Positions 24,346 through 33,000 of a stretch of 64,000 bases of DNA are shown one piece after another. The translations under genes were made by a program, and so were the position numbers. The notes beneath the pieces are model-generated. The model had not been told where the DNA came from, searched no databases, and was given only the letters and a program-made list of their open reading frames with translations. The first letter of the stretch is position 1. Each line of letters begins with the position of its first letter. The stretch lies in NCBI RefSeq assembly GCF_036188265.1, contig NZ_CP108093.1, forward strand, positions 62,001 through 126,000, in the 5' to 3' direction. Source of the stretch: Streptomyces sp. NBC_00247. Its GTDB lineage: Bacteria; Actinomycetota; Actinomycetes; Streptomycetales; Streptomycetaceae.

Positions 24346-24398
24346 CGCCGCGCGGCCGGTGCCGGGAGACGGACCACGAGCGACTCCGCGTTCCGCCC

Positions 24399-27083
24399 TC
24401 AGGAGGCCGGGGGGACCGGCGGGACCAGTTCCGGCATGTCCTGTTCGTCGAGGACCACCAGCTGGGCCTCGACCGGGGAGGTCAGCTCGGTGATCCGCAT
24501 GGCCTGCCGCTCGGTCATGGCCTGGAAGACCTGGCGGGCGGTGCGGCCGTTGCCGAAGCGGGCGTCGCGCGGCACGGCGTCGAAGTACCGGCCGAGCGCT
24601 CCGCGGACACCGTCGCTCAGCTCGTAGCGGTGGCGCTGCGCGTGGTGCTCGACGATGCGGACCAGCTCGGTGGAGCTGTAGTCGGCGAAGACCAGGCTGC
24701 GGGTGAAGCGGGAGGCGAGCCCCGGGTTGGAGGAGACGAAGCGCTCCATGTCGCCGGGGTAGCCGGCGGCGATGACGACGACCTCGTCGCGGTGGTCCTC
24801 CATCAGCTTGACCAGGGTGGCCACCGCCTCCAGGCCGAAGTCGTTGGTGACCCCGGCCGGGACCAGCGCGTACGCCTCGTCGATGAAGAGGACGCCGCCG
24901 CGGGCCCGGTTGAAGGACTCGGTGGTCTTCGGGCCGGTGTGACCCACGTACTCGCCGACCAGGGCGCTGCGGTCGACCTCCACCAGGTGCCCGCGCTCCA
25001 GCAGGCCGAGGGCCTTCAGCAGCCTGCCGTAGAGGCGGGCCACGGTGGTCTTGCCGGTGCCGGGGTTCCCCGCGAAGACCAGGTGGCGGCTGAGCGGCGG
25101 CGCCGGGAGCCCGGCCTGCTGGCGCAGCCGCACCGTCTGCATCAGCTTGACCATGCCGCCGACGTTCTGTTTGACCCCGTCGAGCCCGACCAGCTCGTCC
25201 AGTTCGGCGAGCAACTCCTCCAGGGTCTCCGGCTCCGGTTCGGGCTCGCCGAGTTCGGAGAGGTCGGACAGGGAGGCGAAGCCACCGCCGGCCGCCGCGG
25301 TGCCCCCCGGGGCGGTACGGGCGCCGCCCGCGGGGCCCGTACCCCGCGCGGCTCCGTCCGGGGCGGCGGGCTTCCTGGGCAGGGGGCCGGGCGCGGCGGT
25401 GACTCCCGGCAGGAGCGGGTTCTTGACCCGGATCGAGACGCAGTCCTCGAAGACGGGGGCGGCCTCGTCGGCCAGGGCGACGTCCTGACCGCAGTCGAGG
25501 ACCCGGCAGCCGGTGAACCGGGGGGCGGCGTTCGCGCCGATGTGCAGAGCGGGAAAGTTTCCGCCGGTCAGGTCGCAGTACGCGAAAGTGCCGCCCGCGC
25601 CGGGCCCGAACAGGATGCCGTTCTTCGCGGCCCGGTCGATCCGCAGGCCGCTCACCGCCGGCTCGGCGCCGGTCGAGACGACCATCCCGCTGCCGCCGGG
25701 GGCCTCGATGGTGCACCCCTCCATGGCCAGCCGGGCTCCGGCGGCGAGGACCACACCGGCGCTGCCGGTCGATCCGATCCGTACGCCCTCCAGGGTGGTA
25801 CGGGCGCGCGGTCCGAGTTCCACGCCCGCCTTGCTCGGGCCGCTCACGGTGGTGCCCCGTACCGATGCCTCGGCGGTGGAACGCAGCCGCAGCCCGGTCT
25901 CGCCCCGCTCGATGCGGCCGCCGGTGAGCGTGAGGCGGGCCCGGCCGTCGGTGTGCACCCCGGCCACGGCCGCGTCCGAGAGCGTGGTGTCGGCCAGTTC
26001 GGCGTGGGCGTCGTCGGTGACGGTCAGCCCGTGCTCCCCGCTGACGCCGATCCGGCAGCCGCTCAGGGAGGCCCGGGCCAGCTCGGAGACGCGTACGGCG
26101 GCCGCTCCACTGCGCGCGATCAGGATGTCCACGGCCAGGGCCACGGCCTCGCCGGTCACCAGGATGCCGTGGCCGGCCGAGTCCAGGAGCCAGCAGCCGT
26201 GGACGGTGAGCTGGGCCGATCCCCCCACGGCCAGCGCGTCGGTCCCGGACCCGGAGAGACGGCAGTCGGCCAGGCCCACGGTGGCCGAGCCACCGGCCTG
26301 GACGGCGGCCCGGGCGGGGCCGATGATCCGGCAGTCCTCCAGGAGGCCCTCGGCCTCGTCCTCGATGAGCAGGCCGTGGCGGCCGGGGCCGCTGAGGCGG
26401 GTGTCGCGCAGCAGCACCCGGGAGGAGCCGCGGGCGCGCAGCGAGGAGCCGGCGGTAGCGCTGACGCGCAGCCGCTCGGCGAGCAGCACGGCGCTGCCGC
26501 CGAGGGCCACTCCGAGCCCGTCGACGGTGTCGATGGCGGTGTCCACCAGCCGGGCCCGAGCGTCGCCTTCGAGGTGGACAGCGGCGTGCCGGGCGTCGTG
26601 CAGCCGGCCGCCGCGCACCAGCAGTACCCCGCCGCCGACCGGGTCGCGCAGCGCCCGGGCCAGGGTGTCGGCGAAGGTGAGGGCGGAGTTCGCGGCGGCC
26701 CAGGTGCCGTCCCGGGAGCCGAGCACGTCGATCCGGCCCCTGCCGAGGTCGCACTCGGCGAGGGTCAGCCCGGCGGCGTCGGCGACCCGCACGGCGGGCT
26801 CGGCGGGATCGCTGCCGCGCAGTTCGAGCCCGTGCACCTCGCAACCGGGGGCGGTGACGTCGAGCACGGGCCCGCCGGGGGAGCGCAGGTGGACGGTCCC
26901 AAAGCCGTACTCCGGCTCCAGCAGCACCCGGCGCTCCAGGCGCAGGGACTCGGTGTAGACGCCGGGGGCGATGGTGATCACGGCCCCGGCGGGGGCGGCG
27001 GCGAGGGCGGAGGCGATGGTGCGGTGACCGCCCCACCCCTTGGCCGCCACGCGCAGCGGTGGGGTGCCGGTGGTGGTCGTCAT
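24399..27083 (-). CDS. Beta-helix/AAA ATPase fusion, EccA-like C-terminus
   Basis: 894 residues. Residues 15-510 are a right-handed parallel beta-helix (PbH1/NosD-type), a run of about 22-residue rungs such as HGLTVTDDAHAELADTTLSD and AGVVLAAGARLAMEGCTIEA. A Pro/Ala/Gly linker leads to a CbxX/CfqX AAA+ domain (about 620-890): LVGLDGVKQNVGGMVKLMQT, Walker A GNPGTGKTT (near 671), Walker B GVLFIDEAY (near 730) and an arginine-containing sensor region NPGLASRFTRSLVF. Type VII EccA carries this AAA domain after a TPR region; here the TPR part is replaced by a beta-helix. Its ATG at 27083 overlaps the stop of the giant gene by 4 bases, so it probably acts on that product as a chaperone or unfoldase. 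Confidence 0.9.
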   Translation of the reverse strand: MTTTTGTPPLRVAAKGWGGHRTIASALAAAPAGAVITIAPGVYTESLRLERRVLLEPEYGFGTVHLRSPGGPVLDVTAPGCEVHGLELRGSDPAEPAVRVADAAGLTLAECDLGRGRIDVLGSRDGTWAAANSALTFADTLARALRDPVGGGVLLVRGGRLHDARHAAVHLEGDARARLVDTAIDTVDGLGVALGGSAVLLAERLRVSATAGSSLRARGSSRVLLRDTRLSGPGRHGLLIEDEAEGLLEDCRIIGPARAAVQAGGSATVGLADCRLSGSGTDALAVGGSAQLTVHGCWLLDSAGHGILVTGEAVALAVDILIARSGAAAVRVSELARASLSGCRIGVSGEHGLTVTDDAHAELADTTLSDAAVAGVHTDGRARLTLTGGRIERGETGLRLRSTAEASVRGTTVSGPSKAGVELGPRARTTLEGVRIGSTGSAGVVLAAGARLAMEGCTIEAPGGSGMVVSTGAEPAVSGLRIDRAAKNGILFGPGAGGTFAYCDLTGGNFPALHIGANAAPRFTGCRVLDCGQDVALADEAAPVFEDCVSIRVKNPLLPGVTAAPGPLPRKPAAPDGAARGTGPAGGARTAPGGTAAAGGGFASLSDLSELGEPEPEPETLEELLAELDELVGLDGVKQNVGGMVKLMQTVRLRQQAGLPAPPLSRHLVFAGNPGTGKTTVARLYGRLLKALGLLERGHLVEVDRSALVGEYVGHTGPKTTESFNRARGGVLFIDEAYALVPAGVTNDFGLEAVATLVKLMEDHRDEVVVIAAGYPGDMERFVSSNPGLASRFTRSLVFADYSSTELVRIVEHHAQRHRYELSDGVRGALGRYFDAVPRDARFGNGRTARQVFQAMTERQAMRITELTSPVEAQLVVLDEQDMPELVPPVPPAS

Positions 27084-30000
27084 GTGCCTGCTCCTTGCGG
27101 GAGGTTGTCGACGTTGGGGCGACCGCCCTGCGTGCCGCCGTCCGTGTACCAGCTCGGGTGGAACCAGCCGCGGACCGCGCTGCCCATGAAGAAGGCGGAG
27201 AAGGACTTGTCGATGAGCTTTCCGAGGGCCGGCGCCACATAGATGTCGACCATGCCGGCGCGGTGGTACCAGCGGCCGGCCAGGTTGAGGTGGATCATGC
27301 TGCGGGCAGCGCCGACGGTGAGCCCGCCGAGGGTGCCGCCGACCGAGCTCATCAGCCCGGCGATGGCGGCGTCCGCCTTGGACAGGTGGATCAGCTCACC
27401 GCTCGCGGTCTTCACCCCGAAGACCGAGGCGGAGGCGGCACCGGAGGCGAATCCGCCGAGAACGCCGGTGGCGATGCCGACTCCGAAGTCGTAGGTGCCG
27501 CCGCGCCAGCGGGTGACCTTGTCGTGGCCCGCCCATTCGCCGCCCCAGTCGTCGTCGCTGGGGTGGCGCTGGTAGGCGTAGCCGTAGTCGACGTGGCCCC
27601 AGCCGTTCTTCCACGGGGTGCCGCGGCCGGCCGCGTGGTGCAGACCGGAGACGAAGCTCTTGACGACGGAGCCCATCATGGCGCCGAAGGCGGCCTTGGC
27701 GAGGTCGGTCGCGGTGAACTTCGCCCCGGTGACCAGGGCGACGATGCCGAAGACGGTGAGGCTGAGGGCGAAGTCGACGATGAACTCGTGTCCCGCGTCG
27801 AGGGCGATCTGTTGCATCGCCTTGGTGAGGTAGGGCCGGTAGACGGACTCGCCGCCGACGCTGGCGCCGAACTCCCAGCGGTTGGCGTCCTTCCACATGC
27901 GGTTGTAGCCGCGGTACTGGTTGGCCCAGTCGATGAAGTTGGATTCCCGGCCGACCAGTTTCAGTTGGCCGAAGGCGTTGGTCTCATAGATCCATCCGGA
28001 GATGGACCGTTCGGCGAGGAGGTTGGTGCCGCCCGGCCCGTAGAGGCGCCAGTGTTTCTGCCAGCTCTCGCTCTCCAGGAAGTTCCCGTCGAGCAGTTCC
28101 TTCTTCTGGCGGACGACCGTGCCGCCGTCGAACTCCTTCCACGCGTGGGCGTTGAAGGTGTCGCCCGGGTTCGCGACGTACTCGCGGACGCGGAAGGGGG
28201 CGTCGCCGAAGGTGTTCTGGAAGGCGCCGGCGCTGGGCCTGGCGGGGATCTCCTGGATCTTCGTGTTGCCGAGGCTCGTGACGTGTTCGGACCAGCGGGC
28301 GCCCTCCGCCCAGCCGGGGAGGGCGTTGCCCTGCGCGTCGAACCAGTGGCGGACCTGGTCGCCGGCGCCGGTGCCGAAGACCTGGATGTTGCCGTGTGCG
28401 TCGATCTTGTTCCAGTGCCAGACCTCGTTGCCGGCGGCGTCGCGGCTGACGCGCCAGGAGTCGACGGTGGTGCCGTCGGCGAGGAGGCGGTGGTCGCGGA
28501 TCATGCGTCCGTCGGCGCCGAGGTCCTGGTACGACTCGCGGTCCCAGCCGTAGCGGTTGATGTCCCGGCCGTGGGCGGTGAGGCGGACGCCGCTGATGTG
28601 CGGGTTGTTGGAGTCCACCCAGGTCATCCTGCCGGTGGCCGGGCCGTGTGCGGTGATCCGCAGGTCGGGGCTGCCCTGGACGCCTGGCCAGGTGTCGGAG
28701 CGGCCTACGACGAAGCCGTGGTGGTCGTAGCGTGTCCAGTCGCCGTGGTTCATGTGGAAGTTCTGCCGGAAGGCTGCGCCGCCGTCGCCCGCCGCGGCGC
28801 CGGTGCGGACCGCCGGGATCGGCCGGTACTCGATCACCGTGCCGTCGTTCAGGCCGGTGCGCGCGATCTGCCACTGCTTGGCTGCGTTGGGGCTGAACCA
28901 GTCGCCGTCACCCAGGTTCGTGGTGAACCGGTCGTGCCAGATGACCTGGTTGACGTGGACACCGCCCCCGGGCGGGGCCTGGAAGTCGGCGGGGTTGAAG
29001 GTGCGGTGCCCCTGCAGCTTGCCCACCCCCTCCGACCAGGGCAGGTACTGGGCGGGGATGTTCACCGGAGCGCCCGCGGGGTCGTCGGGCACCTTGACGT
29101 TGCCGACGGTCAGGTCGTTGCCGTGGAACAGCTTGCGGGTCTCGCGTACGAGTTGCCCGGTGCTGGAGATGTCGGTGATGGCGGCGTTCTGGGTGAGCAG
29201 CCGGATGCCGTGGGCGCCGACGGCCCCGCCGGGCGTGGGCCGGACCCGCCATTCGTTGAGCTGCGGCAGGTTGTCGGCCTTCAGCCAGGGGAACGGGCCG
29301 AGGTCCGTCGTGCGGTACTCGCTGCTGATGAGGTAGCGGAACCAGTTCGGCGGGCGCTGTTCGGCCACCCTCCGGACCTCCAGGAGGCCGCCGTTGTTCT
29401 CCAGTTGCCTGAGGCTGTCGATCTCCTTGCCGGGTGCGGAGAGCGACACCGAGGTGGTCTTGGGCGCCCCGTCGGCGCCCATCTCCCGCTGGAAGAGCCT
29501 GCGTACGTCGTGGGGGTCGGTCTGGAAGCGGCCGAACTTCTCGTGGACGACGAAGCTCTGGCCGGTGAGCGGGTGGTCCATCGTGTCGGTGAAGCCGCGG
29601 CCGAGGCCCGGCCCGTAGGCGCGGGCGCCCTGGGCGATCATCTTGAAGTCGGCGTCGAAGCGGAACCAGGTGCCGCTGCCCGTGCTCTGGTGGAACACGT
29701 TGCGGTCGAGGGTGCCCAGGACGTGCCCGCCGTCGGGGAGTTGCTGGAAGTGCAGGACCCGGTCGACCCCGCTGGTGCCGGTGGAGTCCCACCAGCTGCG
29801 GCCGCTCTCGCCCCAGTGCCGGTCGCCGTTGCGCACGAGCGTGCCCTGGGGGTCGATCTCGTGCCATTCGCCGCGCTGGTTGCCCAACGAGAAGGTGGAG
29901 ACCTCGGCGCTGGCGCTGGACTGGAAGGAGTGGAGGGTGTTGCCGCCGGGCAGCGGCCGCGACTCGAAGATGGTGACTCCGGAGTGGGTGGTGAGGTGGA

Positions 30001-33000
30001 CCCGGCCCTGCGGAATGCCCGTGGCGGTGATCAGGCCGTGTCCGAACCACCTGCCGCCCGCACCGGGGAGCGGAACGCCCGCGCCGTCGGTACGGATCAG
30101 CTTCCAGGTGCCGGCCGGGTTCCCGCCTGCGCCGCCGGTGGCGACGTGGTAGAGCTCCAGGTGGTTGTTGGCCTTGATCCGCCCCTTGGTGACGATGTTG
30201 ATCCGCTGGAGGGTGAGCGTGCCGTCGGCGGCGTACTCCGTGAACTCCCGGAGCCGGAGGTTGCCCGGCGGGTCGACGCGCCAGCCGCCGGCCGCCGTGG
30301 GGGCGACCGTGTGGCCCGGCACGACGGTGAGGTGGCCGTCGAGGACCCGCGGACCGCCCGGGGTGATGTCGACGAACCGGGACAGGCTCGCGTCGGTGAG
30401 CTTCACGGCGTCGCCGAGCGGGACGACGGTGAAGGCGGTGCCGCCCGTCGGGGTGACGGTGAGGGTGTTGGGGGCGCCGCCCGCGGCCGGGACGGCCCGG
30501 AAGTCCAGCCGCCCGCCCGCGTTGTACAGGGAGAACTCGCCGGTCGCTTTCTCGACCCGGAACCCGCCGCCCGGCCGGACGGTGACCACGGACCCGTCGA
30601 CCACGTTCTCGTGCTGGTCCAGGAAGCGGATACCGCCCGCCCCGTACACCCGTACGGTCTCCGGCAGGTGGGCGCCTGCCGCGTCGACGAGGCGGAAGAG
30701 GCTGAACCGGAAGGCCCCGTCGGTGGCGTCGTGGACGCGGATCGTCCCGGCGCCGTTGACCTGGAGGCCGCCGTCCGGGCGGACGGTGACGGTGTCCGCC
30801 AGGTCGGCGCCGGTACCGTCCTTGACCTGCGGGTGCGGGCCCGCGCCGCCGGGCGCCGCGGGGTGGAAGACGTACTGCCCGGTGCCGCCCGCGGTGCCCG
30901 GGGCCCGGAGTTCGACGGCGGTGTGGGTGTGGGCGCCCCGGGGGTCGACCACCAGATGCGCGCTGCCCTGGTAGAGGCGGAAGCCGCCGCCTGCCGTGCC
31001 CGGCTGCGGGGTGGCCCGCAGGCCGGGGGCGGCGCTGAGGTCGGCGCGTACGACGGTGACGGTCCCGGCCGCGTCGGTCCGGACGAAGTGGCCGTCGAGT
31101 GCCGTGCCGCCGCTGACGGGGACGTCGGTGCGGAGATGGGCGCCGGTCGCGGGGTCGAACACGTTCACGGTGCCGTGGCCGTCGGTGAGGCGGAACTCGC
31201 CGCCGGTCCGCTGGACGGTGACGGTGGTGTCGACGGCCCCGTTGCCGGTCCGCGGGTGCCCGACGGGCACGTTCGGGGTGGCGACCGGAGTGAAGACGTA
31301 CTGGCCGGCCCCCGGGCCCTGGAGGGTGACGGTGTCGTGGGTGTGGGCACCGGTGGGGCTGACGGTGATGTGCTGGTTGTTGTGGGTGACGCGGAAGTCT
31401 CCGCCCACCTGTGGGTGGACCTGGGCGCCGGGGACGGGTGTGCCGTCGCCCCGTGTCAGCAGGGAGCCGCCCGGGTTGGCCGGGTCGGCCCGCAGGAAGG
31501 TGCCGCCGGGCGGGGCGACGGTCAGCCCGCCCACGGCGAGGGCCTGGTGCGCGTAGGCGCCGTTGGGGGTGTGGACGGAGAACTGGTTGCCGCCCAGGGC
31601 CACGTGGTAGGTGCCGTCCACCCACGCCACCGGGGCGCCGGGGGCGCCGCTCCGGTCGTGCAGCCGCGCGAGGGGCGTGTGGGGGGTGCCGGGAGGGCTG
31701 AACACGAACTGGCCGGCGGCCGGGACGCCCGGGCCCTGGAGGGAGACCGCGCTGTGGGTGTGCACACCGGCCGGGCTGACGACGAGGTGCTGCCCGTTCT
31801 GGTCGATCCGGAAGCCCAGCGCGCCGTTGACCCCCTGCGGGTGCACGGTGGCCCCGGCGACGCCCGTACCGTCCGGGTGGACGAGCGAGGGCAGCCCGCC
31901 GGCGCTGTCCGGGAGGCGGACGAAGGCCGGGCCCGCTCCCCCGGCCAGGGTGACGGCCGGGACCGGCAGGGCGTGGTGGGAGAAGGTGCCGTCGGCCCGG
32001 TGGACGCTGAGGTGCGGGACGGCAGCGGCGCCGGGGGCCGGTGTGGGCCGTACGTGGAACACGCCGCCCCCGTGGGCGGGGACGGTGACCGTGCCGAGCG
32101 GGGTCACCCCGTCGGCGCCCGTGAGCCGGAGCGGCACTGCGGCTCCGCCGCCGGGCGGGGTGTGCGGGGTGAGCACGTGCAGGGGGGTGGGGGCGCCGTG
32201 GGCGTCGACCAGGGTGAGGCCGGTGTGGGTCTGCAGGCCGGTGGTGGGGTCGTAGAGGTGGAAGCCGTGGGCGGAGGGGATGTTGAGGGAGGTCGGGCCG
32301 ATCCGGATGGGCCGCCCGCCGGTGGCCCGCACGGCGCCGGTGCTGTCCAGGTGGCGGACGGTGGGGACGCCGGCGGCGAGGTCGACGCTGATGACGCCGC
32401 CGCCCAGGGCGCCGTCGTTGAGCGGGAAGACCCGTTCGTCGGCGACGAGCCGGTTGCCGGTCAGGTCGGCGGTGAACTCCCAGCGGCGGATCTCGGCGCC
32501 CGCGGTGACGGTCTGCTCGACGCGGACGATGTCGACGCCGCCGGGGCCGCTCCCGGCGAGGTGCTGGACGGTGACCGGCACACCCCCGGCCACCGGATGG
32601 GCGTGCGTGATCTGGCCGGTGACATCGGTCCGGATGGTGACGTTGGTGCCCGTCAGGCCCGGTAGCGGCACCACGTGCACGACGGGGGTGGGCAGCGGCA
32701 CCGTGCGGCCGGCGCCCCCGAGGCCCCCGGCCCCCGAGGAGCCGGCGACGGTGTCCGGCCGGAAGGTCTCCAACTCGATGTCCTCGCCGGTGACGTGGGC
32801 GGGGGTGATGGTCCGGCTGTCCAGCAGCTGGTGGTCATTGGCCGCGCTCAGCTCGAAGTCGAGGCGCTGGATCGTCCCGTCCAGCTGGGTGTGCTCGACG
32901 CGCAGCACGTCCTGGCCGTTCACGGGAACGTGGGTGGCGGTCACCGACCCCGGTGTGCCGGCCGGGGTCGTCACGTGGACGTCCACCAGCTGCCCGGCCG

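Noticed and set aside
27059..32665. Plus-strand frame of 1868 codons opposite the giant gene
   Set aside because: Antisense shadow of the giant protein and the beta-helix/AAA gene; no motif, signal or ribosome binding site.
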